DNA of 64,000 bases from Bursaphelenchus xylophilus (lineage: Eukaryota; Nematoda; Chromadorea; Rhabditida; Aphelenchoididae). The stretch covers positions 11,904,001 through 11,968,000 of the forward strand of contig CAJFCV020000006.1 in assembly GCA_904066235.2 (NCBI GenBank), in the 5' to 3' direction. Both the position numbers and the translations under genes were made by a program. Below are positions 10,501 to 23,000 of this stretch, piece by piece (position 1 is the first letter of the stretch; each line of letters starts with the position of its first letter). The notes under the pieces are model-generated. The model was not told where the DNA came from and did not search any database. It saw only the letters and a list, made by a program, of their open reading frames with translations.

Positions 10501-10739
10501 TTACGTAGATTATAAACAAAAAACGTTGGAAAAAATACGCGAAAAAGAAGCTACCGTATCTTTATTTTGTTTGTTTTCGCGCCGGGACCAAACGCTGGCT
10601 TAACGCTACACAGAACATTTGGAAGACTATCAATTTTCTTGGTAAAACGCAGAATACTTTGACCATCTTAAAGTTCAAGTAAAAGTTCCAGAAATAGGAA
10701 AAATTCAAACAAATCAAAAGCTTTAGAGAAAATTCAAAA

Positions 10740-13700
10740 AGCAAGAGTAAAAGAATAAGTAAAAGTTCCAGAAATAGGGGGGCCCGAAGGGACCCCCTAA
10801 TTTCTGGTTCCCCTTCTGAATGCAAAAGAATGTGTCATTATCTGTCTGTCCGAAGCCAAATGATTCTCATTTTGAAAAAATTCGAGCTCAAAAATCGGTC
10901 AATTTCGGAAATTTGTGGGAAAATTCAAATTCATTTCTCAATTTCGGAATCAAAAATCAGTCTGTGAAAAAGTGAGTGTGGAGTGCGGTCGGCTTCTTTC
11001 GCTGCGTGTGCAATGTACAATTTTTGCAATATCTGTCCCTGATTGTGCGAACTGAAGACAAACCATAAACGGAGTGGTCCGCGGGATACCGGAGCGTCAC
11101 AGGGCAAGACCAACGACAGTTTTTACTCAAATTGCAGTTCTCTGCATGTGCAGTGTGCAATTTTTTAATCTCTGTGAATTATGTCTCTGACTATGCGAAC
11201 TGGAGAATGGCACACACTCAATTTCGGAATCGGTGTATGAGAAAATGAGTGTGGTGCGCGGTCGGTTCTCTGCGTGTGCAATATGCAAAAGTTTTGCAAT
11301 TTCTATCTCTGACTGTTCGAAATGGAGGTAAACCATACGCGAGGGGGTCCGTAGGGCAACCAAGCGTCTCAAGGTAAAATCAGCGACAGTTTCGACTCAT
11401 GGGAGGGTGCCGAAGGCGCCCGACCCTCAAATTGCAATTCTCTGCATGTGCAGTGTGCATTTTTTTTAATCCCTGCGAATTCTGTCTCTGAGTGTGCGAA
11501 CTGGAAGCAAACCATAAGCGAGGGGGTCCGTAGGGCCCCCGAGCGTCTCAATGTAAAATCAGCGACAGTTTTTACTCATGGGAGGGTGCCGAAGGCGCCC
11601 GACCCTCAAGATATTTTAAAATTTCAAAAAAGTTCTGAATAAAGGTTTGCTGAATCTGCCAGAATGGAGGGGGCCCGAAGGGACCCCCGACATTCTGGTC
11701 CCCTTTCTGAATGCAAAAGAACATTTTTCTGTCTGTCTTTCTGTCTGTCTGTCATTCCGAAGCCAAACAATTCTCATTTTGAAAAATTCGAAGCAAAAAA
11801 TCGGTCTCAATCGTGGGAAAATGGGAATAATTCAAAATCATTTTCAAAGTTTTGATTTGCGGAGCAGTCAGTCGCAAAAATGTGAGTGCGGGGTGCGGTC
11901 GGTTTCGAGTGCAGGTGAGTGGTGCAGAGTGGGGTACTTTTGCATATTTTGGATTGGGTAAGTGGTACTGTGATAGGATTTTTTGGAATTTTGTGTTTTG
12001 TGGAAAGTGAAGGATTTGGGTTAGGGTTTTGATGAGAACTCTGAAATTTTAGTTAGAGAAAGGTTTGGTTTGAGGAGCAGTCAGTCGCAAAAATGTGAGT
12101 GCGGAATGCGGTCGGGTTTGGAGTGCAAGTGAGTGCTTTAATTTTTGCATATTTTGGGTTGAATTCATGGTACTGTGATAGGAATTTTAGGAATTTTGTT
12201 TTTTGGGGAAAGTGATGGATTTGGGATAGGATTTGACACGAAGTTAGGAGTTTTTAAACTTTTCCGCATGCGAGGGGGCCGCAGGCCCCCGAGCCTTCCA
12301 GTAAAGTCTTCACAGCATTCAGTATGAGACATGGCACCGCATGCGAGGGGCCGCAGGCCCCGAGCCTTTTCAAAAAATCTCAAAAAGTATCATAATCTTT
12401 AGAGAAAATTCAAAAGCAAGAGTAAAAGAACAAGTAAAAGTTCCAGAAATTAGGGGGGCCCGAAGGGACCCCCTAATTTCTGGTCCCCTTTATGAATGCA
12501 AAAGAACGTTTTTCTGTCTGTCATTCCGAAGCCAAACAATTCTCATTTTGAAAAATTCGAGGCAAAAAATCGGTCTCGATAGTGGGAATTTTTGAAAAAA
12601 TTCAAAGTCATTTTCAAAGTTTTGACTTGCGGAGCAGTCAGTCGCAAAAATGTGAGTGCGGGGTGCGGTCGGGTACGAGTGCAGGTGAGTAGTGCGGAGT
12701 GTGGTACCTTTGTATATTTTGGATTGGGTAAGTGGTACTGTGATAGGAATTTTTGGAATTTTGTTTTTTAGGGAAAGTGATGAATTTGGGTTAGGGTTTT
12801 GATGAAAACTCGGAAATTTTAGTGAGAGAAAGTTTTGGTTTGAGGAGCCGTCAGTCGCAAAAATGTGAGTGCGGAATGCGGTCGGGTTTGGAGTCAAGTG
12901 AGTGGTGCAGAGTTGGGTATTTTTGCATATTTTGGGTTGAGTACATGGTACTGTGATAGAAATTTTAGGAATTTTGTTTTTTGGGGAAAGTGGTCGATTT
13001 GGGATAGGATTTGACACGAAGTTAGGAGTTTGGAAACTTTTCCGCATGCGAGGGGGCCGCAGGCCCCCCGAGCCTTCCAGTCAAGTCTTCACAGCATTCA
13101 GTATGAGACGTGGCACCGCGTGCGAGGGGCCGCAGGCCCCGAGCCTTTGAAAAATTTCAAAAAAATCAAAGGCTTTTGAGAAAATTCAAAAAGCAAGAGT
13201 AAAAGAACAAGCAAAAGTACCAGAAATAGGGGGGCCCGAAGGGACCCCCTAATTTCTGGTCCCCTTTATTAAAGCAAAAGAATTATTCTGTCTGTTTTTT
13301 TGTCCGTGAAGCCAATCTATTCTCATTTTGAAAAATTCGAGGCAAAAAATCGGTCGCGGTCGTGGGAAAATGGTAATAATTCAAAATCATTTTCAAAGTT
13401 TTGGTTTGCGGAGCAGTCAGTCGCAAAAATGTGAGTGCGGAGTGCGGTCGGGTTTGGAGTGCAAATGAGTGGTGCAGAGTTGGGGAACTTTGCATATTTT
13501 GGATTGGGTAAGTGGTTCTGCGATAGGATTTTTTGGAATTTTGTTTTTCAGGGAAAGTGATGACTTTGGGTTAGGGCTTTGATGAAAACTGAAATTTTAG
13601 TGAGAGAAAGTTTTGGTTTGAGGAGCATGTGAGTGCGGAATGCGGTCGGGTTTGGAGTGCAAGTGAGTGGTTTAATTTTTGCATATTTTGGGTTGAGTAC

Positions 13701-16700
13701 ATGGTACTGTGATAGGAATTTTAGGAATTTTGTTTTTTGGGGAAAGTGGGATAGGATTTGGCGGAGTGGGATAAGATTTTTCGAAGTTAGGAGTTTGGAA
13801 ACTTTTCCGCATGCGAGGGGGGCCGCAGGCCCCCGAGCCTTTCAGATAATAGGTAATCTTCTTTCATTTATTTTTTATTATTCAGTATGAGACATGGCAC
13901 CGCATGCGAGGGGCCGTAGGCCCCGAGCCTGTTGTAAAAATTCAAATAAAATTTAAATTTTAGAAAGTTTTCCACATGCGAGGGGGCCGCAGGCCCCCGA
14001 GCCTTTTGTAAACTTTAAAAAATCAAAATCAACAGTTAAAAGTACAAGTAAAAGTTCCAGAAATAGGGGGGCCCGAAGGGACCCCCTAATTGGAGTGCAA
14101 GTAAGTGGTGCAGAGTGGGGTATTATTGCATATTTTGGGTTGAGTACGTGGTACTGTGATAGGAACTTTGTTTTTAGGGGAAAGTGATGGATTTAGGATA
14201 GGATTTGACACGACGTTGGGAAACCTTTTCACATGCGAGGGGGCCGCAGGCCCCCGAGCCTTCCAGTCCAGTCTTCACAGCATTCAGTATGAGACGTGGT
14301 ACCGCATGCGAGGGGCCGCAGGCCCCGAGCCTTTGGAAAAATTTCAAAAGCTTTTGAGAAAATTCAAAAAGCAAGAGTAAAAGAATAAGTAAAAGTTCCA
14401 GAAATAGGGGGGCCCGAAGGGACCCCCTAATTTCTGGTCCCCTTTCTTAATGCAAAAGAATGAATCTTTTTCTGTCTGTCATTCCGAAGCCAATCTATTC
14501 TCATTTTGAAAAATTCGAGGCAAAAAATCGGTCTCGGATCGTGGGAAAATGTGAATTTTTGAAAATCATTATCAAAGTTTTGGTTTGCGGAGCAGTCAGT
14601 CGGTAAAATGCAAGTGTGGAGTTCGGTCGGGTTTGGAGTGCAAGTGAGTGGTGCAGAGTTGGGGAACTTTGCATATTTTGGGTTGGGCAAGTGGTACTGC
14701 GATAGGATTTTTTGGAATTTTGTTTTTTAGGGAAAGTGAAGGATTTGGGTTAGGGCTTTGATGAAAACTCGGAAATTTTAGAAAGGTTTTCGCATGCGAA
14801 AGTTCAAGTAAAAGTACCAGAAATTGGGGGGCCCGAAGGGACCCCCTAATTTCTGGTCCCCTTTCTGAATGCAAAAGAATGTCGCATTATTTGTCTGTCT
14901 GCAGCAAAAGTGAAGCCAAAGAATTCTCATTTTGAAAAATTCGAGGCAAAAAATCGGTCTCGATTGTGGGAAAATGGGAATTTTTGAAAATCATTTTCAA
15001 AGTTTTGGTTTGCGGAGCAGTCAGTCGCAAAAATTTGAGTGCGGAGTGCGGTCGGGTTTGGAGTGCAAGTGAGTGGTGCAGAGTTGGGGAACTTTGCATA
15101 TTTTGGGTTGGGCAAGTGGTACTGCGATAGGATTTTTTGGAATTTTGTTTTTTAGGGAAAGTGAAGGATTTGGTCAGGGTTTTGAAGAAAAATTGGGAAT
15201 TTTAGTTAGAGAAAGGTTTGGTTTGAGGAGCAGTCAGTCGCAAAAATGTGAGTGCGGAATGCGGTCGGGTTTGGAGTGCAAGTGAGTGCTTTAATTTTTG
15301 CATATTTTGGGTTGAATTCATGGTACTGTGATAGGAATTTTGTTTTTTGGGGAAAGTGATGGAATTGGGATAGGATTTGACACGAAGCTAGGAGTTTTTA
15401 AACTTTTCCGCATGCGAGGGGGCCGCAGGCCCCCGAGCCTTCCAGTAAAGTCTTCACAGCATTCAGTATGAGACATGGCACCGCATGCGAGGGGCCGCAG
15501 GCCCCGAGCCTTTTCAAAAAATCTCAAAAAGTATCATAATCTTTAGAGAAAATTCAAAAGCAAGAGTAAAAGAACAAGTAAAGGTTCCAGAAATTTGGGG
15601 GGCCCGAAGGGACCCCCTAATTTCTGGTCCCCTTTATTAATGCAAAAGAATGGCGCATTATTTGTCTGTCCGCGCTCAAGTGAAGCCAAAGAATTCTCAT
15701 TTTGAAAAATTCGAGGCAAAAAATCGGTCTCGATCGTGGGAAAGTGGGAATAATTCAAAATCATTTTCAAAGTTTTGGTTTGCGGAGCAGTCAGTCGCAA
15801 AAGTGTGAGTGCGGAGAGCGGTTGGGTTCGAGTTCAGATGAGTGGTGCAGAGTTGGGGAACTTTGCATATTTTGGATTGGGTAAGTGGTACGACGATAGA
15901 AATTTTAGGAATTTTGTTTTTTAGGGAAAGTGAAGGATTTGGGTTAGGGTTTTGATGAGAAGTTGAGAATTTTAGGAACTTTTTCACATGCGATGGGGCC
16001 GTAGGGTTTCAATTGAAACTGTATGGATTCATTGTGAGTGTAGCTGCTTGAATCAGGCATGGAACCGCATGCGAGGGGCCTAATTCCAGTACTCAATCTC
16101 ACGATGAATGCTACAGTTTCAATTTAAAGGCTCTCGCGTGTGAAAAAGTTTTCAAACTCCTAATTTTTTTTCAAAAGCTATCCCAAGCCCTTCACTTTCA
16201 CTAAAAACCATGATTGCTACAATTTTAAGAAAGGCTTGGGGTTTGCGGGGTGCCGTCGGTTCCGTGTGCAAGTTAGTGGTGCAGAGTGGGGTACCTTTGC
16301 ATATCTGCTAAAATTTTAAGAAAGGCTCGGGGCTTGCGGAGATGAATTTGGGTTAGGGTTTTGATAAAACTCGGAAATTTTAGTGAGAGAAACTTTTGGT
16401 TTGAGGAGCAGTCAGTCGCAAAAATGTGAGTGCGGAATGCGGTCGGGCTTGGAGTGCAAGTGAGTGGTGCAGAGTTGGGTACCTTTGCATATGTTGGGTT
16501 GAGTACATGGTACTGTGAGGAATTTTTAGGAATTTTGTTTGGAATTTTAGGAATTTTGTTTTTTAGGGAAAGTGATGAATTTCGGATAGGTTTTGACATA
16601 AAGTTAGGAGTTTGGAAACCTTTTCACATGCGAGGGGGCCGCAGGCCCCCGAGCCTTTCAGTTGAAACTGTATGGACACATTGTGAGCCTGAGTACTTGA

Positions 16701-19190
16701 ATCAGGCATGGCACCGCGTGCGAGGGGCCGCAGGCCCCGAGCCTTTGGAAAAATTTTTAAAAAATCAAAAGCTTTTGAGAAAATTCAAAAAGCAAGAGTA
16801 AAAGATCAAGTAAAAGTACCAGAAATAGGGGGGCCCGAAGGGACCCCCTAATTTCTGGTCCCCTTTCTGAATGTGAAAAAACATTTTTCTGTCTGTCTGT
16901 CTTTCTGTCTGTCTGTCATTCCGAAGCCAAACAATTCTCATTTTGAAAAATTCAAAGGAAAAATTCGGTCGTAATCGTGGGAAAATGGGAGTTTTTTGGG
17001 AAATTCAAAAATCATTTTCAAAGTTTTGGTTTGCGGAGCAGTCAGTCAGAAAAGTGTGAGTGCGGAGTGCGGTTGGGTTCCAGTTCAGGTGAGTGGTGCA
17101 GAGTTGGGGAACTTTGCATATTTTGAATTGGGTAAGTGGTACTGCGATAGGATTTTTTGGAATTTTGTTTTTTAGGGAAAGTGATGAATTTGGGTTAGGG
17201 TTTTGATGAAACCTCGGGAATTTTAGTGAGAGAAAGTTTTGGTTTGAGGAGCCGTCAGTCGCAAAAATGTGAGTGCGGAATGTGGTCGGGTTTGGAGTGC
17301 AAGTAAGTGGTGCAGAGTGGGGTATCATTGCATATTTTGGGTTGAGTACGTGGTACTGTGATAGGAACTTTGTTTTTAGGGGAAAGTGATGGATTTAGGA
17401 TAGGATTTGACACGACGTTGGGAAACCTTTTCACATGCGAGGGGGCCGCGGCCCCCCGAGCCTTCCAGTCAAGTCTTCACAGCATTCAGTATGAGACGTG
17501 GTACCGCATGCGAGGGGCCGCAGGCCCCGAGCCTTTGGAAAAATTTCAAAAGCTTTTGAGAAAATTCAAAAAGCAAGAGTAAAAGAATAAGTAAAAGTTC
17601 CAGAAATAGGGGGGCCCGAAGGGACCCCCTAATCCCCTTTATTAAAGCAAAAGAATTATTCTGTCTGTTTTTTTGTCCGTGAAGCCAATCTATTCTCATT
17701 TTGAAAAATTCGAGGCAAAAAATCGGTCTCGATTGTGGGAATTTTTGAAAAAATTAAAAATCATTTTCAAAGTTTTGGTTTGCGGGGCAGTCAGTCTCAA
17801 AAATGTGAGTGCGGGGTGCGGTCGGGTACGAGTGCAGGTGAGTGGTGCGGAGTAGGGTAATTTAGCATATTTTGGGTTCAGTACATGGTACTGTGATAGA
17901 AATTGTAGGAATTTTGTATTTTAGAGAAAGTGATGAATTTGGGTTAGGGTTTTGATGAAAAGTTAGGAGGTTTAGAAGCTTTTCCGCGTGCGAGGGGGCC
18001 GCAGGCCCCCGAGCCTTTTAGATAAAAGTTTAGAGCTTGAGTACTGGAATCAGGCATGATACTGCATAAGGATTTTTTGGAATTTTGTTTTTTATGGAGA
18101 GTGATGAATTTGGGTTAGGGTTTTGATGAAAAGTTAAGAATTTGTGGAATTTTTCCGCATGCGAGGGGGCCGCAGGCCCCCGAGCCTTCCAGTCAAGTTT
18201 TCACAGCATTCAGTATGAGACATGGCACCGCGTGCGAGGGGCCGCAGGCCCCGAGCCTTTGGAAAAAGTTCAAAAAAATCAAAAGCTTTTGAGCAAATTC
18301 AAAAAGCAAGAGTAAAAGAACAAGTAAAAGTTCCAGAAATAGGGGGGCCCGAAGGGACCCCCTAATTTCTGGTTTTCCCCTTTCTTAATGCAAAAGAATG
18401 TCGCATTATCTGTCTGTCCGCGCGCAAGTGAAGCCAAAGAATTCTCATTTTGAAAAATTCGAGGCAAAAAATCGGTCTCGATTGTGGGAAAATTGGAATT
18501 TTTGAAAATCATTTTCAAAGTTTTGGTTTGTGAAGCAGTCAGTCGCTAAAATGTGAGTGCGCGGTGCGGTCGGGTTCGAGTGCAAGTGAGTGGTGCAGAG
18601 TTGGGGAACTTTGCATATTTTGGATTGGGTAAGTGGTACTGCGATAGGATTTTTTGGAATTTTGTTTTTTAGGGAAAGTGATGAATTTGGATTAGGGTTT
18701 GATGAAAAGTCTGGACTTTAACAAGCGGTCAGTAAAATGCAAGTGCGGGGTCCGGTCGGTTTCGAGTGCAGGTGAGTGGCGCACAGTGTGGTACTTTTGT
18801 ATATTTTGGGTTGACCACGTGGTACTGTGACAGGAATTTTTGGAATTTTGTTTTGTATGGAAAGTGATGAATTTGGGTTAGGGTTTTGAAGAAAACTCGG
18901 AAAGTGAGACAAAGTTTTGGTTTGAGGAGCAGTCAGTCGCAAAAATGGGAGTGCGGAGTGCGGTCGGGTTCGAGTGCAGGTGAGTGATGCAAAGTGTGGT
19001 ACCTTTGCATATTTTGGGTTAAGTACGTGGTACTGTGATAGAAACATGGCACCACATGCGAGGGGCCGCAGGCCCCGAGCCTTTTGTGAAATTACAAAAC
19101 AAAATAAAAAGCAAGAGTAAAAGATCAAGTAAAAGTACCAGAAATAGGGGGGCCCGAAGGGACCCCCTAATTTCTGGTTCTCGCATATAT
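10740..19190 (+). repeat. 8.4-kb array of a composite GC-hairpin repeat
   Basis: Twelve copies of the hairpin GGGGGCCCGAAGGGACCCCC start at about 10777, 11668, 12453, 13229, 14066, 14407, 14826, 15597, 16828, 17609, 18342 and 19147. Each is usually followed by TAATTTCTGGTCCCC, a CTGTCTGTC tract, GCGGAGCAGTCAGTCGCAAA and GTGCGGTCGGGTT. A second hairpin class, GAGGGGGCCGCAGGCCCCCGAGCC or its shorter form, occurs about 19 times, often in pairs flanking CAGCATTCAGTATGAGACAT. Unit length varies from about 340 to 1230 nt because blocks are shuffled or deleted. Many short open frames arise on both strands, but none shows gene features. Expansion by recombination or as a transposon-derived satellite is inferred. 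Confidence 0.9.
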
Positions 19191-19194
19191 TTTA

Positions 19195-20010
19195 GAGCAA
19201 ATTACTCTAAATCTGTACCAAATTTCATCAAAATCTGAGCGTCGCACTTGGGGTACTTCCCCTGTTAGAAGGGGAAAAATGGCGCGGATTTCGAAAATCG
19301 TATTAATTTTTTCTGAATTTTACAATTTTGCTTAAGTGTTAAGTAGTATTTTTTAAATTTTTTCGTTGAATAGTGGATTCAGGGGTTTTCTATGGCGCTG
19401 ATTTCAAAAATCTTATCCATTTCTTCTGAATTTTTGCCTTAATCTTCAATTCTTCAAAATAAATGTTTTAATTGGTAAAAGCTTGGTCAAACTTGTATGA
19501 TCTTGTGATAAAACTTCTGACGCTCTTTTGTCCTTAAAACCAAACATTAAAATCGTAAAGTTCAGAAAAACATGGATACGATTTTCGCAATCAGCACCAT
19601 CGAAAAAATATCAATCAATAAAGTGCTCTCCAATTGGGATTTATTGTTGTGTTGTTGTGCGAGAAAACAGAAAAATACGCAAATAAAAAGTAAAGGACTC
19701 TGTTCCAAACGTATTTGAAAGTTGTTTTCCTTCAATTTTCCTTGTTTTTCGTGCAATAATTTTCAGCGATTTTCTCAAGGGACGTATTCCAAGTGCGACA
19801 CACAGATTTTATTTAAATTTTGCGCTCATTTTGAACAAAGGCCATGCCTCAATGCCTGAAAATTTTAGCTCGCGGTTTGGTTGTTTCTGCAAAGCGCGGG
19901 CTAGAAATTTCGCATACCTGTCAGAAAAGTTTGCTCTAAATTTGTGCCAAGTTTCATCAAAATCTGAGCGTCGCATTTTGGGTAATTTCAGTATTTCCTC
20001 TGTCGTCTTA
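19195..20010 (+). repeat. Dispersed repeat block (GCGCTGATTTCGAAAATCG and TCTGAGCGTCGCA families)
   Basis: Copies of GCGCNGATTTCNAAAATC followed by TTTTTCTGAATTTTACAATTTTGCTTAAG occur here and again at 51395-51950 and, inverted, at 53740-54055. CATCAAAATCTGAGCGTCGCA occurs at about 19225 and 19960, and in a similar form at 36290. No gene is visible before the ATG at 20035. Confidence 0.7.
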
Positions 20011-20034
20011 AAGTGACATCACCTTGAAGTGACA

Positions 20035-23000
20035 ATGACGACTATAACACTGAGAAATGGAGTGGAAATGCCGATGATTGGACTTGGCACCTTACAGGTA
20101 ATCGCTCTGACGCAACATTTTTTACGTGACCTAGTAGGTCAAGGTGTTTGCCCAAAAAACCCCGGAAATGTACTCAACGCTTGATTAAGATGGTCAAAAA
20201 TCCCAAAAAATATCAAACTCACCTAGAAAAAAAGACAAAATTGTTATCAATACATCATTTTTAGTCGAGTCCCGAAGAATGCCTCAACGCGATTCATGCT
20301 GCGTTGGACGCCGGCTACACCCTAATTGATACAGCGTCCATTTCCGAAAATGAAGAAGATATCGGGAAAGCCTTGGAAGCGTATTTTGAAACTGGAAAGT
20401 TGAGCCGGGAAGATGTGTTTATCATTACGAGAGTGAGCTTGGACAAAAAATTGTATTATCGGTTTGTCGGAAAAATAACGTGGATTTGTCGCAAAAAATG
20501 CCTGCCTCGTCGCAAATTTACAGCGGCGGCTAGAAAGTGATGTCGAGCAATTCAAAGGCGAATCCACATTATTTCCCCGACAGACGAATACTTTCGAAAC
20601 CTCGCCGTTTGGTAGCTGTATATTTCCCATATTTTAGTTTTGGTTCTTACAAGTCCGACCCGAAGACGTCGAGAAAACGTTACTGGAGAAGTTGAAGGCG
20701 TTGCGAACGGACTACGTTGACTTATATGTGACTCATCAGCCGAAAGAGGCATTGGTAATAGACATGGCTAGTGGGCCGGGCCGGCCCGGCCCGGCCCGGC
20801 CCAGCCCCCCGGGGGGCCGGGCTGGGCCGGGCCGACCTCTTCCGGCCCCCGGGCCGGGCCGACCGGGGGCCCCCGCCAGGCCCCCAATCGGCCCCCAATG
20901 ACTAAAATTCTCAGTCTCAAAGCGAAAATTAGGGTTGCCAATAAAAATAAAACGCAGAGCCAAGAACCGATTGGGTTTTTTGAAGTACTTTAGGCAATGG
21001 TTGGTAATTTTTTGTGTCAAAATTTATTGTCGATTGGTATAACAAAAAAATGGGGACTAGGGTAGTACAACCCGCCAGCTCAGTTCAGCCCCCCCTGGAC
21101 CCAGTATAAACCCCCTCATCCAATCTGAAGCGCCTACTCGGGATTGGGTTCTCTCGGCTACGATCATCGTTGCCTGAACCACAAGAACGAATTTGGACGG
21201 TAACTGGGGCTTTGAACTAAAACGCCTGGGGTCATTTTACTCTAATTTGCATTTTTTGTATAATTCCAATTTTTTAATTACGGGGTGTGAAATGGACAAA
21301 ACAGTGGGGGTTTGAACTACCTTTCGTAGGGAGCTGAACTACCAAAGCCCCAAAAAAATGTGTTATATCTCGCAATGAATGCAGTATTTATATTTACAGT
21401 TCGGCCCCCTGTCGGCCCCCGGCCCGGCCCGGCCCCCTGGGGGCCGGGGCCGGGCCGGGCCGAGAAAATTTGAAGGGGGCCGGGGCCGGGCCGAACCCTT
21501 CCGGCCCCCGGGCCGGGCCGCGATTTTCGGCCCGGCCCGGCCCCCCAGCCATGTCTAATTGGTAAGTGGACGATGTTACTCTATGTAAAGGTGGTCATAT
21601 AAGATCTCGGAATTTTTTTTCTCCCAAATCGCGATTTTCGGTGCACAAAAAAGTCGACGCCCAAATCGAAAAATTGGCGTCGACTTAAAACCCCGATTTT
21701 CAACTCGGCACCCTATTTCAAATCTTATAAAGTGTGCACCAAATTCAGGAATTCGGTGTTGATTTTATATTCCTGCTCAAGAAGAATTTTTTTGGTTTTC
21801 GCCAATCTTCAAGGTATATTTTATGAATGAAGACAAGATGGAATTTGTTCAAAAAGGGAATTTTTACCAACAGCAGGCTGCCCCGTTCGATTTGATGTCT
21901 AGATTTCCCGTTTTCTGCTCGAATAAAGCACCAAATTTTGGAATTTTGTGATGTTTGTTGTACCATGGATAATGTAAGTCGATTTTCCTATTTTTTTGTG
22001 TTCTTTGAAAACCAAATTACAGCAAAAGGTAGAATAGGCTTTTAGCTTTATTGTAATATACAGGGTGCGGCAAAAAAATGGAAACTTTTTTCATTGGGTC
22101 CTGACGCGAAAATTTTTAAGTGCAGCAAAATTATTTTCATACCATTAAATTCTACGTAGTTTTCTCTCCTTGACCTTATAATTTCATGTCCATATCGGTT
22201 TACTAACATTCTTTTTTTGAATGACAAACAGAGGGACCTCGATTTCGGACCTGTTTTTTTACCTGTGCGAACTGTTAATTTTCCCGGCATAGAAAGCACG
22301 TTGTGTCCAAAGTAATCACACAATGCAAGGAGCTTTTCGACAATTTTAAGCGTCCAGTAAGCGAAAGAAAACGCATCGCCAACACTTCTGCCAGCCGCGG
22401 AGTCATCAACAGCGAAATCCGTCGATTTCCAGAAAAAATTGCCCGTGAGACCGGCATCAGCGACCGACCAGTCGGCCAAATAGCTAAAAATCAACTCAAG
22501 GTCTCCCCACGCAAGGTCTAAAATGCCCAACTCCTAATCGGCAAGATCAAGCCCGTACACCTAAAAAAATGCCGAAAATTCAGACGTCGGGCCGCAGGTC
22601 CGCGATGGGAGCGCATTCCCTTCGCGGTGCAACCTTTGGCGGGTGCACAACCAAAAGAACGTCATAGTCCAATCCGATGAGGCCCTCTGCACGTCGGCTA
22701 ACGACGAACACCGTCAAAATAAGGGCCGTCATCGCCTAAGGCGGAATTTGTGCCAGCGGCAAGAATTCCGAGATTTTCGTGGATCAAGCGGGCAAAATTC
22801 TAGCGCCGCGTTAACTTCGATTTCCTCATGCTTCTGTTGGCTCAGTAGAACCTTGGCAGCGCAAATTTGGCGTTCCAACTAGACTCAGCGCCGACTCACA
22901 GGGCAACAGCCAGTCAAGACCGATTTTGAGACCGATTTTCCCGATTTCACCCCGTCTGTAAAAAGAGCGCCTGCTCGCCGGGTATAGATCCAATGGACTG

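Noticed and set aside
10244..10519. 91-aa minus-strand frame with KLDR/KFDR repeats as a real protein
   Set aside because: The repeats follow from a nucleotide minisatellite, and its GTAAG donor does not join in frame with the next candidate exon.
12793..12800. TTAGGGTTTT words as telomere repeats
   Set aside because: They occur once per unit and never in tandem; nematode telomeres are usually TTAGGC.
10777..19167. GC hairpins as bacterial rho-independent terminators or CRISPR repeats
   Set aside because: Spacing is irregular, there is no spacer/repeat regularity or cas gene, and the host context is eukaryotic.
10740..19190. Dozens of 60-185 aa open frames in the repeat array
   Set aside because: The same translated text (for example MRIVWLRNDRQ or SQKCECG) recurs in every unit in several frames with random truncation, so it is repeat, not genes.
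22048..22530. 160-aa minus-strand open frame
   Set aside because: It is antisense to the mariner transposase and includes the element's terminal inverted repeat.
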